Below, piece by piece: positions 34,199 through 46,419 of a stretch of 64,000 nucleotides of DNA. The translations under genes and the position numbers were made by a program. Location of the stretch: positions 40,649,366 to 40,713,365 of the forward strand of contig NC_088777.1 of the NCBI RefSeq assembly GCF_954871325.1, read 5' to 3'. The notes beneath the pieces are model-generated. The model was not told the origin of the DNA. It saw nothing but the letters and a program-made list of their open reading frames with translations, and searched no databases. The stretch comes from Gordionus sp. m RMFG-2023 (taxonomy: Eukaryota > Nematomorpha > Gordioida > Chordodea > Parachordodidae). Within the stretch, counting starts at the first letter, position 1. Every line of letters starts with the position of its first letter.

Positions 34199-36480
34199 AT
34201 TTGCATATTAAATCAACCAAAAAAAGTCGATTCTCAACCCGACCCCCTTCGATTTTTTAAAAAATTTTCATGTTGGTAGTGTATACACTAACTAATAAAA
34301 ATATAAATTTTGCTTTTCAAATCGCTTTACTTCATGAGATATGGCCAACTTTAGAAAGGCGGAAATTCCAAAATACACTATATTTAATTTTAAATATCTC
34401 AAAAGTATTTAAGCTAAAGACATGATTTAAATTTTATTAAATAGCTCTAAAATAACTCTTTAATATGACATAAAATTTATTTTATTGAAAAAAAGTCTAT
34501 TACCAAAAACCGGAAATAGAAACGGAAATGGCTATAAAATAAAAAAAAAATTTTTTTTTAATTTTTTTTACAGATAGACATTCTACTTCTTAATATTTGT
34601 ACAAAATCCTATATTGGACGAGTACTGGGCCAAAAGTTATTACGCTTTAAATATAAGTAATATGGCTTAAATCCTATATTATACCAAATGTTTAGTAATT
34701 TACGAAACAAATAAAAAGAAAATTAGTTTGGTATCGTGCCGGATATATTTTTTTATAAATCTTTCTGGCCGTGTTAGAAAAATTAGGCCCTATGCAGATC
34801 ACTAGTAGACATTAATCATTATAATGGTTGTAGAGGTTTACGAAGTTTTTTTTGTTTTCATACTGGGTAACAGCTCCATCAGAAAAATAAAATATTATTG
34901 AAAATCAAATCTTTCTTTGAAGAATAGAATTAATTTTATTTGAAATAAATGAAAGGAACAAGTATTGTGTTTCAGACAATCTGATATAATCACGTAACTT
35001 AAATGATTGATGATATCGCCTTCGCGGTAGTAAATCATAAATGGATGAAGTGTTGCCTGATTATTAGTCCAATGGAAACCTTGAGCGTGATCTTGAACTA
35101 CAAAAGCGTAGTTCTCTGCAAAATCAGATATTATTAGATATTCCCCATCCTTCAAATTCGATTTTAATGACTTAAAAAATGAAGATTGTTTCGAAGAAAT
35201 AAATGTATGAGGAATTAAAATATTTAATTTTTCAATAAAATACTCCACAAATTCGTTGGCGGACTTTGTTAAAGTTTGGAGTGTAGTACGGTCAGCCGCC
35301 AACCATTGTTTAAATGTTATATAATATATGGCATTATTATCAAACAATAAGTGTAGTCTTTCTTTAAGTTCCACACACATTTGGCATTTCCTTAAGTAAC
35401 AGCAAGGCTGGGCTGGATTACATAGCTTTGTGCAATGTAGTGTTTATAATCCTTTAAGGGAGGAAATGGAAAGTTATGCTGGTTTGCAGTTAACTTATCT
35501 AATTTACCACCAATTATAATTAACTTAAAATTTTAATGAAATGTTCAGATGCACATTGTATGCGTTCCAGACCCGCCTGCTAAAATACAGTTTTTTGGTC
35601 TCATGCTAGCAAGCTTGCTAAAACCTATTATTAGTGTTTATTTCTTTAAAATTGGTTAATAATTCTTTTATATTACATAAAACTAATCTTGCACTTGGTT
35701 CTTTTTTCCATTAAATTTCATTGATATAAAATTATTCATACCTGGCATAAGTCTGCTGTTTTCATCAGAATTATAAAATTCTATTACTCTATTTGCAACG
35801 TCATTCGGAATTATTCTACATGGTTTTATGCGTTATATTTAAAATAATACAATACAATTTGGTAAATGTTGTTTTGAGTTTTTTAACATTTAATAAATGC
35901 AAAATAATCAGATTTTTTAGGATTTTAGTTTTAATGCTTTTATTCACATATAATGCCCACTTTTTTAAAAAAATAATTACTCTATATTTGGTATAATATA
36001 GGATTTAAGCCATGCTATTATATTTAAAGTGTAATAACTTTTGGCCCAGTACTTGTCCTCAATCTAGGATTTTATACAAATATTAAGAAGTAGAATGTCT
36101 ATCTGTAAAAAAAATTTAAAAGAAAAAAAAAGAGCAATTTTTATTTTATAGCCATTTCCGCTTTTCTACTTCCGATTTTTGGTAATAGACTTTTTTTCAA
36201 TAAAATAAATTTTATGTCATATTAAAGAACTATTCTAGAGCTATTTAATAAAATTTAAATCATGTCTTTAGTTTAATTACATTTTGAGATATTTAAAATT
36301 AAATATAGTGTATTTTGGAATTTCCGTGTTTCTACAGATGGCCATATCTCATGAAGTAAGCTGAGTTGAGAATTAAAATTTTATATTTTTACTAGTTAGT
36401 GTATATACTACCATCATACAAATTTTTTAAAAAAATCAAAGGGGGTCGGGTTGAATCTTCAGTTGATTTGATACGCAATA
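34199..36480 (-). mobile_element. 2.3-kb DNA element with about 480-bp inverted ends, uncertain superfamily
   Basis: Inverted arms cover about 34199-34700 and 35985-36480: CAACCCGACCCCCTT near the left end, AGGGGGTCGGGTTG near the right, and CCAAAAGTTATTACGCTTTA against AAAGTGTAATAACTTTTGG at their inner sides. The target duplication is not clear (possibly ACAA). Between the arms, minus-strand coding for a DDE-like protein is found. It interrupts the right LTR of the older retroelement fossil. Confidence 0.75.
34895..35630 (-). CDS. DDE-like transposon protein of an uncharacterised metazoan family, partial
   Basis: The main frame (34895-35380) contains a C-x2-C lead-in (KCQMCVELKERL), then FKQWLAADRTTLQTLTKSAN. 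Next come YLIISDFAENYAFVVQDHAQ, GFHWTNNQATLHPFMIYY and YVIISDCLKHNT. Upstream at about 35550-35625 a second piece reads MRPKNCILAGGSGTHTMC. From memory, this combination recurs in many unnamed invertebrate proteins. Asp in SDFAENY and Asp in ISDC are candidate acidic catalytic residues (inference). The expected C-terminal continuation is absent: the frame stops after KERFDFQ at the edge of the inverted arm. Frames upstream of the Cys pair are interrupted. It is therefore a truncated transposase-like gene. Confidence 0.6.
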
Positions 36481-36689
36481 CAACTTATATATTATTTTTT
36501 ATAATTATTTACATATATACAAAAAAAGAATTTTATAAAATTTAAGAAGATTTATTTTAAGGTTAAAGAAAAAGAATTTAATTTAAAGTTTTTACATATA
36601 ATAAAGAAAAGTACGAAAGTAAATTTTTTAAGGTTATAAAATTTAAAAGGTTATATTATTCATTTTATTTTTATATTTAACACAATCTT

Positions 36690-37630
36690 TATTATTTATT
36701 TATTTGCAATCGTTATTTATTATTAAAAACAAGAAATAAAATAAAAAATTTAATTATACACTCTGCAATTTTAAAAATTTATAAATTTTAAACTATAATA
36801 TAATCGATGTCATATATATGTCATTGACTATACTATGTATTTTTAATAAAAATTTGTTTATTATAGAAAAGAGAAATTTTTTATTAAGAATCTTTCGTTA
36901 ATGTAATTGGCTTTTAGAATTGCTATGAAATCTCGATGTTCTTCGGTGAGTTTACAGATTTGTGAGCCTTTTGAAAGATAATAGTGCGAGTTTTCCAGAA
37001 CATCTTACTATACAAAAACCTTTTTAATTCATAAAAAACCCGATCTTATACAAATTCTAAAAATGTTAATTTATGTGAGGGTTGTAGGGTCACAAGTGGG
37101 GGAAAAGAAAGGGTCTTGAGCCTACTAAAATATTTGAAAAGCCCTCCTCAAAATTTTAATTTTTTTTAACAAATGTAATTTTGAAAAAGAAGGTAATTTT
37201 GAAAATCGTTGCCTAAGAATAAGGCTATTCCTTATGCACTTTTGTCAAAAATAACTTATTTACATAAATCAGCTTTTTATAATTATTAAATTCTATTTTA
37301 AAAAAATCCATAATATTTGTAAATTAAGTCCAAATTATAACCAATATTAGCTTAACAATTGTTAGATATATTCATTTTAAGTTTTCGTTTTATTTCAATG
37401 ATATTTATTTTATACCTAACGCCAATAACAAAAAAAGATTTTGTTTCTTACCTTAAAAAATCAGTTTATATTATCATTAAATTTTATCGTTACAATTTAC
37501 ATTTTTTTATTATAAGTTAAATTTAATCTTAAACAAAAAACATATTTCGTTTTGCATAACTTAATGATTGATTATTATTTTATTAATATTTATTTTATCG
37601 ATTAATAAATTAATCTAATATATACAATCT
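36690..37630. other. A+T-rich intergenic stretch
   Basis: Holds a G-richer segment at about 37080-37150 (GGGTTGTAGGGTC, GGGTCTTGAGCC) that resembles the ends of the hAT families at 50.05 and 55.44 kb and is probably a decayed end. No gene supported. Confidence 0.35.
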
Positions 37631-37737
37631 ATCTAATATATATAATCTCCAGAATCATAACACGATCGTTTTCGTATCTCCCTAATGTATTTTAAATTTA
37701 AGGAGACTATATAGTGTAATGTTAATTTTTCGCTCTC

Positions 37738-37800
37738 TCGAGAATCGAACTCGAGCCACCCGTTTCTAAGGCATATCCTTTACTGCATGCACCAACTTGA
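37738..37800 (-). ncRNA. tRNA-like module in the left arm
   Basis: On the minus strand an A-box-like TTGGTGCATGCAG is followed about 35 bp later by a T-arm-like TCGAGTTCGATTCTCGA (5-bp stem, TTCGATT loop, B-box core GTTCGATTC). The anticodon arm does not form a proper 7-nt loop, so it is not a functional tRNA. It looks like an internal pol III promoter of tRNA-derived type. An inverted, slightly damaged copy lies near 40505-40560. Confidence 0.4.
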
Positions 37801-38702
37801 ATATAAATATATTTAAAATATTAATTATATATATATTAAAGTTTCACGCATACAAATTTGAATATAATTAAATTTAATATTAATTATAAAGATGTTGAAG
37901 GGTAATTATTTAGTTTGTGTGTATTGTATTAAATATACTTTATTAATAGATTTTATATAAATATTAAAATTTAAGAGTAAAAGAGGTAAAATTGGTCCAA
38001 TGTATACTGTGAGCATGTATTAGAAATATCAAAATTTAAAAATGTAATGGAAATCATAATGGATAAAATTTAAAATAGAGGTGCTTTAAGATTTTTGAAT
38101 TTTAAATGTGGGTTATAGATTGGTCTGAAATTTTTTTTGCAGACATAGCCAGGCCTGATCAAATCATTAACACCTTTTATAAAATTAATGGAAAATTTTA
38201 GAATAACCCCAAAATAAATATAAATTTTTAAATAAAACCTCATAAGATGGGAAAAAGCCCGTCAAAAATGACGGGGAATCCTTCTTACTTATGCATGTTA
38301 CTTGTTATTTGGAAATAATATCCAATTTTTATTCTTCTTACCCCCTCATTCCTTCAGGCCAGGTTTAATCCATTAAAACTAAGTGCTATGGTTTGAGTAA
38401 AAATAAATTTTTACTTGATAATACCAATATTATTTGTTAAATATTACTGATTACTTATACCAAATATTTAATATTAAAAAAAATTCCCAGGCAAAGTCCA
38501 AAGCCATGATCATAATAATTTTGGTAGTTAAGAACTGAAATAAAATTTTAAATAATCATAATGAATTTAAAAATACAATCAAAATTCAGATTTTCATAGG
38601 CCTTGGTTTTTTGATCAGGTCAAGCCCAGGCCTGCAAAAAAATTTGTTTTGGGCCAATGTCTGACCTATAATTAATAATAAAAAAATTCTCAAGCGTCCA
38701 AG

Positions 38703-38925
38703 TAGTTTTGTTAAACGGCTCGATTTGAGCCGATTTTTAAAAACGGCTAACTCAACATTATAGCCAGGAAAATATTGCCTAAGCTTCGAGATTTCACCAA
38801 TAGATGTTCAATCCTATATGCTCTTTATGAGCAAAATCTTTAGACTCGCATAATATTTTTCTGGATAAAATATTGAGTTAGCCGTTTTTAAAAATCGGCT
38901 TAAATCGAGCCGTTTAACAACACTA
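38703..38925. mobile_element. 223-bp hAT-type MITE
   Basis: Ends TAGTTTTGTTAAACGGCTCG...CGAGCCGTTTAACAACACTA are flanked by the perfect 8-bp duplication CGTCCAAG (38695-38702 and 38926-38933). Same family as 20714-20932. Inserted into the 3-kb long-TIR element. Confidence 0.93.
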
Positions 38926-40669
38926 CGTCCAAGCTCATAATTTTGAAAAATTTTCCCCAAGCCCAGCCCAATATAATTTATGAAAATATTTTCCAAGCCC
39001 AGACCAGCCCAACCAATAATAATTTTATAAAAAAATTTTCTCAAACCTGGCTAACCGATAGTAATTTAAATTTTTTTTTCCAAGCCTGGAGATAGGTAAA
39101 TCTCTAAAAACCATTTCTATTTTTTAGTCTATTTTAACCCAGCTCACCCCAACCAAGGCCAACCTATTAAGACTTAGAATGAATACTATTTTTTTGAATA
39201 AAAATATATTTAAATTAGAATTTACCTGAGGGCCATATAAATATTATGTGTTAAATATTACACCTATGCCTAATATTAAAAAAATTCCCAAGCCAGGTCC
39301 TCGCACTTGGTTTTCTCAAACCCGCAAAAGACCATAATAATTTTGATAGTTGAGGACTGAAATAAAATATATAAAAAGTCACAATGCATTTAAAAATACA
39401 ATCAGAATATGAAAGTTGCATGGGTCTTGGTTGATCAGGCCTTGCCATGTCTTCAAAAGAAATTTTAAGGCCAATTTCTAGCCCATATTTAAAATTAAAA
39501 AATTTACAGGAATCTTAGACTATAATAATTATGAAAAATGTTTCTCAAGCTATGTCCAAGTCTATATTAATGGTAAAAAATATTTCCCAAGCCCAGGAAA
39601 ACCCAAATAATTTATTTTGATCCAGAAAAATAGGTCTGATGTAAGGGGTTTATAAGAATTAAATCTGTCTAATTTCAAAATTATCATCAAGTGAAGGGTA
39701 AATATCTGATTTAACTATGATTCTACTGGTGAGCTCCTGGTATTTATATGAAATTCATGAATACATATTAAAGTACCATTCTGAAAATATGTTCATCTTA
39801 ATTTAAATTTTAAACAAACCAAATGATTTATTACTTATTTACAAAATATAAAATTAAATTTAAGAAATTGTTATTAAATTACAATAGAAAAAATAAAAAG
39901 ATATGTCGAAGTTAACAAATAATAGGAGGCAATCATAGTCAAATTATATATAAGTAAAACAAAAAGGTTATACATTTAATCAAAAATGTTATAAGTTATG
40001 AAAAACATACATTCTACAATCATGAAGTTATGAGTAAATATACAAAATTTTCCTATCTTATGAGGTTTTATTTAAAAATTCATATTTATTTTAGGGTTAT
40101 TCTAAAATTTTCCATTATTTATAAAATGTGTTAATGATTTGATCAGGCCTGGCTATGTCTGCAAAAAAAATTTCAGACCAATCTATAACCCATATTTAAA
40201 ATTCAAAAATCTTAAAGCACCTCTATTTTAAATTTTATCCAATAATTTCCATCACATTTTTAAATTTTGATATTTCTAATACATGCTCACAGTATACATT
40301 GGACCAATTTTACCTCTTTTACTCTTAAATTTTAATATTTATATAAAATTTATTAATAAAGTATATTTAATACCATACACACACAAACTAAATAATTACC
40401 CTTCAACATCTTTATAATTAATATTAAATTTAATTATATTCAAGTTTGTATGCGTGAAACTTTAATATATATATAAATTAATATTATAAATATATTTGTA
40501 TTCAAGTTGGTGCATGCTGTATAGGATATGCCTTTGAAACGGGAGGCTCGAGTTCGATTGAGCAAAAAATTAACATCACACTATATAGTCTCCTTAAATT
40601 TAAAATACATTAGGGAGATACGAAAACGATCGTGTTATGATTATGGAGATTATATATATTAGATTCTAT

Positions 40670-42629
40670 CCTATTTCTTCAAATTGTTAAATTACATTAC
40701 CATTTGCCAAAATTAATCAATCCAATCAGCATATGATTCTTTATGTTTCAAGTATTACATAATTGTAATTAAAAGTTATTTTAACTGATTGTATGGTTTT
40801 ATTTAACGATCCTGTTATTACTGATCCAAAAAACAAAAAATTATAATATACATATATCCATTCCATTAAAATATTATATTTAAATTTGTACAATAAAATT
40901 TTAGTCCGGTGCCTTGTCTACATTAATAATTATTATTATTCAATAATATTTTTAATATAAAGAAAAGTTATTTGGAGATAGAATAATAAATAAAAATAAA
41001 TTTGGTATTTATTTTATCTCCATTTTTAGAATAATAATAAAAAAAATTCTTCGAGAAATCCTGGTATTTTATATAATTAAGTGATGAGGAACTTAAATTA
41101 AAAAAAAATTAGGAGAGCATTGCTTATCTAATATTCAAAACACATATAAAAAATTTTTAAATTGTTCTCCTGTAAAGTTAAAAAAAGTATATCTATATAG
41201 AATAATATCATTCTAATCGACAAGTAAAAAAAATAAAAAGTGAATATTAAAAAATAAGAGTTAAAAATCTCCAACATTATTCGCGTATTTTATTTGCCTA
41301 AGAAAATTATAAAAAAAATTCTCCTGATCTTCTGCGAGTAATATAACAATACTTTTATAATTACTGGTATAAATTGGAATGTTAATAATAATAAAACAAG
41401 CATATAAATTATATAAACAATATATTCGATTATCACAACGGTAAATTATTCAGTTTAAAATATATGAAGGGTTATCCATTATAACCAAAACATGTAATTA
41501 ATAACGTGGAAATATAGACGACAACTACCCCTTTGAGGAAGTCTATATCCTATTTCTATCATGTACTATATTTCTGAGGATCACAATTTGATCAATCACC
41601 TATTATAATATTAAATTTTTATGAAAGTATAATTATATTTAATAATAATCCCTCCAATAACTAGATCTTGTAAATTCTCAAGATTTGAATAATTATGCTT
41701 TGCTTTATAATTCCTTGAGGTTCATTTGATTGACTTATCCCATAACATGTGTGATTTAACCCTTTAGTATAAAATTACAACTTCTGAGTAAATTTGAAGG
41801 GGTTCTATCATAATATCTGTGGCCCTTTTTCATGTATAAACGGATTGGATTGTGGCAAGCCCATTAATATCTGACGGGTGAGCATGAACAATTTTAAGTA
41901 CCGTATTTTGATTGTAAAGTTTTGTTGATAATATCGCTTGGCATTTAAACTAGGAATACTTTAAGAATCGCCATAATTATTATTTTATATTTTTTTATTA
42001 AAACATTATCATAATTAATATTTAGACTTGAACATTTTATTTTATTATAATTAAAATATTAACAATTATATTTTAATTTCTTCTTTATAAACCTTATGTT
42101 GATAAGTAAAAATCCATTATAATGCTAATAAAATTAAAAAATTAAAACAATTTAAATTTATTTTTGGATCTAAATATTAAATACAATGGCACCTTGTTTC
42201 TTGACAAAAATATATAAAAACACAATGTTAAATCATATTATATTTCAAAATTTAAGCCGGGTCAGAATATATTTTTTGAATATTAGGCCAGACCTAGCAC
42301 GAGCAAAATAAAATAATCAAATATAAGTAGACAAAATTTAAATAAACTAAAGCCCGAAAAGCAATTAAATACACTGATTAAATAAGATCGATTAAGTGTT
42401 CCCGGTCATACTTTCACCGAACTCTAATATTCTTATATTTCCTATTAAATTGTTAATAATTTACATTTATTTTTATTATAATTATTTTTTTTATTTTTTT
42501 TACAAAATTTAAACTTTCTAGAATTATTATAGTATAAAACAATTTTGAATGCCAATTTATTATGTATGCAATTTTATATTAATAATATACGGATTAGAAT
42601 CTAAATATCAAGAGAGTGTGTTAGTTTAG
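40670..42629. other. A+T-rich intergenic stretch upstream of the receptor gene
   Basis: Mostly featureless. Contains a candidate minus-strand exon at 41842-41949, and probably the unlocated promoter and 5' exons of the receptor gene. Confidence 0.35.
41842..41949 (-). CDS. weak candidate exon, unrecognised
   Basis: After a TTCCTAG acceptor, a 36-codon stretch reads LKIVHAHPSDINGLATIQS before a GTTTAT donor. It has coding-like composition and a faint WD-repeat look (HPSDINGLA). A second frame is also open over the same bases, so the call is weak. A possible following exon is at about 41545-41605 (VIDQIVILRNIVHDRN). Confidence 0.2.
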
Positions 42630-45600
42630 CGAATTATCAAAAATTTATACATAAATTTAGTAACATTTGAGGAAAACAGTGAGCAAAAATTATCTTGCGC
42701 ATATGAAGCACCCTTGCCACACAACAGATGCTATGAAAAATCGATGAATAATAACGAAACGAGGGCAGCAAAAATTATTAATTTAAAAAACTGGGGAGAT
42801 CGTTGGCGACCTAGCGTAGTTATGTGGATATACAAATCAAAAAGTAAATTTTACAATTTAAGGGTCCGTTATATAAACGTATATTTTGTGTATTATAAAA
42901 AAAATTTTAATCTGATAATCGATGAAATTGCAATTTATTTAGTTTGCAATAATAGTCGCCTTCAATATAATTGTCCTGTTAGCATGGAAAACAAATGTTT
43001 ACCAATCGCAAAACTATGCGATAGTGTTTATGATTGCAATGATGGAAGCGATGAATTATTTTGCCCAGCTAGAAGTAAATTATAACCCCCTTAAAATTTA
43101 ATAGTAGCATAATATCAATTAAATACAAGCTAGTTGTCTAAAAGACAATGGTGGATGTGAAGATGTGTGCATTGAAACTAATAATGGAATATTTGGTTAT
43201 GTGCGGTGTTTATGCGCTAGAAAAAACTATATTATGCATGAGGATAATATGCATTGCATCAAATCAAATATTAGTAATTTCAATCGTATAAAATTATATT
43301 TTTAATTATTAACATTTTAAGTATACATATAGGATTAGGTTGGGATATGGAATCCGAATATAAATTTAAAATCATTTACTGAAGATGATTTCTATCCAGC
43401 ACATGTAGATTTAATTTTGGACAATTTTGGTAAAGTTGCTTGGGTATTTTTAATTTTTATGAAAAATATCTAGAAATTCATATAAATTGAGAGTAAATTA
43501 AGATTATTCACAGATTGTTCAAATTTTTTAAGTTTAAGAGTCATCATTAGCAAATGATTTAAAATTGAGAGATTCCAAATCATAAAGAATTATATCCCAA
43601 TATGGCATTCAAAAAATTTTTTTTAAATGACTGCTTAGATCTGTAAACAAATATACTATAGAGATATATTCTATGTCTTAAAAAATTAGAAATTACAATT
43701 ATTAATTTGAATTATAGGTGTTAATGATAAAAACTCAGAATCGGATTTCTACATGACAAATGAAAGTACATTAATTAGCTTATAATTAAACTTATATTAA
43801 ATGGGTCTTATTAGCCTTAGAATCGATAACATCGGATAGGGATAAAAGTTATTTTGAAGATTTACTAGGGTTTGATTTGCCCAAAGTGAATATTGATGCT
43901 TACAAAAATATGGCACCTCTTTTAGTATCATTACATTATACACAATATAATAAGTCAATTCCCTATCTTTCTTTTCATGGAGAAATTCGGGGATATGGAT
44001 TTGTAATAATAATTTTTAAAAAGCTTAAGTTTTAGACTCTACTAGATTTTGTTGTACGCCGAAAAAGAATTGATATTGGATATACCCACAATGAGAAAAA
44101 ATTTTGAAGGCGACTATATGTGCGTAAGATGGGACATGTACTGTGACACACTCGGGAATCTTTCAATGGAACCTAAGCTTATTGATCAAAAATATATAAA
44201 AGCACTAAGTAATTTATAAATTTTAAAACATGATACTATTTAAATATTATATTATAAAGGCCCTCATAAATTCTTTCAAAAATCACGAATTAGTTTAACA
44301 AATATTTTCAAATCCACATCGAATGATAATCTTTCCCAAACGCGAGTTATATATGTTGTATCCCGTTTAGAATCCATATTAGTATGGGTTTTCGCAATTT
44401 TGTTTATTTTGACGATAATTGCATTTTTGATCTTGTTGTACAGTTACCGAAGGATTGAAAGTAAATTATCAATCTCTTATATTGTTCTTAATTAATTTTT
44501 TCCTTTGGATTATTATAAAAATCAAATGGTAGAAATGTTCGATTTTCAATATTTTTCTAAAAAATGATGATTTAGCAGAAATCATGAAAATCGTTTATAC
44601 TATTGTTATTAGAGTATAACTTAGAAAAATAAGAGGTAATATTAATCAAATTTACGATATGATTGTATAGACGAAATAAAAGTTATATGATTTTGAGACT
44701 CGCAAACCTCGGCTTGTACAGAGGCAAACAAAATAACCGTCGCATTTCCTAAGCCCAAATCAATAAGCGATTTGTTATTCATTGACTCTAACTAGGGCTA
44801 TGCTGATATTTTTGCCAATATTAAAATGATATGGTTATAAATGTGGATATCTCTGAATTGCCAGAAGATAAGCAGTAAATTTTTAATGCATAGCCATCTT
44901 AGAATGTTAATAAAACTTTAAAATAATTTATCAAACAAAAATATATTAAAGAATAGTCAGCATATGTTGTAGATCGGGTTTTAACAATTTTTTGCTGATC
45001 CGATACAAAATAAATTCTTGACCTGCCGATTCTAATTCCTCCTTATAATGATTTTGTTTTATAACAAGTTTTAATGTTATATCGATATTCCAAGATGTTT
45101 ATGCATAAAAAATCTCTAACCAATTTAAAAGTATTATTTCGCAATATTTAAAAAATTAAATATCCGGCCCAACTTTATTTAGTAGATATTAAGGTATCTT
45201 ACGGTCATTGATTTCAGAATTTAATATAAGAAAAATTTTAGGAAATAATCTTCCGAGAAAGATCAAGGAAGTATTTCATTCTTTAAAATATAATCAAGAG
45301 ATTTTTCCAAATATATTAAAATTAATGTATATTTTGAAACAATACCAATAAGCCTAAGCACGGTCGATTGAATGGATTAGTTCTAATGTACATAGATATC
45401 TGACTCCATCTTGGCTAAGTTCGGGTTTAAATATAAATTACCCAAACTGTCGATCGGATAATTAGTTTATTTTGTAAAATTTTTAAATAGCTATGAAAGT
45501 TTTGATGGTAAAAAATTTGGATGGAAATCAGGTTAGGACAGATGTATTAGGAGTAAAAAAACATATAAATCAAGTCTGAACCGAACAGTTATTACTTTTG

Positions 45601-46180
45601 TTAGAAAATAATCATAAAATGGCTAAAATTTCTGAACCAAATTTGGACTCTAATCGGGTCATAAACCTAAATAAATTTGGGTCCAGATGTGGTACTGTAT
45701 TGGGAAAAATGTTCCAAATACGGGTCCGGAGGTTCCAAACTGCAACAACATATTTGAATTATATGGCTTAACATTTATAAAGGTATTATTTTTACATTAA
45801 TTCATGAGAATAATTTATAGTTATTGTATTAATTTCCGTTTCATGTCATAACATTAGATTTAAATAAGACTAATTACTCCCAAGAGAATACCCAGAACCA
45901 GAATATACCAACTGAATACAAAAATCAAGGACTCCATTCTAGACCTGTAAGTAACGAAGAGATCAATTTAGACCTAGAAAGCCCGAATGTTAGTGATAGT
46001 GACTATATGAAAAACAGAGCTGGTAGAAATTCACCAAAAGCGGAATCTAAAGACAGTTCTACGATGACAAATCCTACTTTGATGATGGCCAGCAGAGGTT
46101 TTGACTCAAGATTAGGACTCTACGAATACAAACGCGATGAACATGGGAAGTGGAGACGTAGCTTTCTTTACAAATCATAG
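42630..46180 (+). CDS. single-pass receptor with LDLa and EGF-like modules, 5' end missing
   Basis: Exons by splice signals: 42630-42843, 42943-43074, 43130-43273, about 43339-43443, about 43718-43765, 43815-44002, 44046-44208, 44260-44460 and 45858-46180. Exon 2 encodes a complete LDL-receptor class A module: six Cys, with Ca-binding DCNDGSDELFC. Exon 3 encodes an EGF-like module (CLKDNGGCEDVCIE, VRCLCARKNYIMHE). Then come about 170 residues of unrecognised ectodomain (for example GDYMCVRWDMYCDTLG) and a transmembrane helix (ILVWVFAILFILTIIAFLIL) in the 44260-44460 exon. The last exon encodes a Ser/Asn-rich tail of about 106 residues ending FLYKS. Most joins are in phase 1, as usual for extracellular modules. 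The joins around 43273-43339 and 43443-43718 do not fit cleanly, so an exon there is missed. Signal peptide and first exons were not found. The last intron is 1397 bp. Likely an LRP/LDLR-related endocytic or signalling receptor; the exact orthologue is unknown. Confidence 0.8.
44461..45857 (+). other. 1.4-kb last intron of the receptor gene
   Basis: GTAAAT...ATTAG intron, far larger than its neighbours (about 43-110 bp). The added length is A+T-rich sequence with degenerate repeat words (GATCGGGTT..., CCGATTC) and no coding. Confidence 0.7.
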
Positions 46181-46419
46181 GCAATCATAAAAACATATTA
46201 AGCAATTATGAATTCGTTTTAACAAAAAAAGTTGTAAATAATTAATGCGTTTTAATTTTACAAAAACTAATTAATACATTTATTTATAAATAAATTTATT
46301 ATTCTTATCATAAAAGAACATATACAGGATAATTATTAATTTATCTTAAGGTTCATAAGTTATAACCAATAAGTAACGCAAATAATATATCATTAAAAAA
46401 TAACTTTTATTATAATATA
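46181..46419. other. convergent 3' ends of the two host genes
   Basis: The 239-bp spacer between the stop codons contains several AATAAA-like signals on both strands (for example near 46290), consistent with closely packed polyadenylation sites. Confidence 0.5.

Larger units (their letters stand above)
30585..36682 (-). mobile_element. LTR-retrotransposon fossil, broken, with two later insertions
   Basis: Two direct repeats of about 200-230 bp, roughly 96% alike by eye, occupy about 30585-30812 and about 36480-36682. On the minus strand each begins TGTTGAATATAA / TGTTAAATATAA. The left one is preceded by a purine-only tract (30813-30827) typical of an LTR priming site. The interior (30828-34180 without insertions) has only a short Gag-like, Asn/Tyr-rich reading frame at 33765-34130 and no recognisable pol, so it was non-autonomous or is heavily decayed. 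A hAT (31947-33658) lies in the interior and a long-TIR element (about 34199-36480) interrupts the right LTR. LTR similarity suggests moderate age. It is broken, with several breaks. No target duplication was identified. Confidence 0.6.
37633..40662. mobile_element. 3.0-kb element with about 620-bp terminal inverted repeats
   Basis: CTAATATATATAATCTCC (37633) is matched by its complement ending at 40662. The arms remain nearly identical through about 38262 and 40048 (landmarks ACACGATCGTTTTCGTATC and AGAGGTAAAATTGGTCC). The interior contains two diverged direct copies of a segment with GATCAGGCC words (about 38560-38700 and 39380-39500) and one inserted MITE. No protein domain is visible. The flanks AATCTAT/ATTCTAT are only a near-match, so the duplication is unproven. 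Superfamily unknown. Confidence 0.8.

Noticed and set aside
37738-37800. A genuine tRNA gene
   Set aside because: Only the T-arm and A/B-box-like parts fit. No acceptor stem or proper anticodon arm forms, and it occurs twice within element arms.
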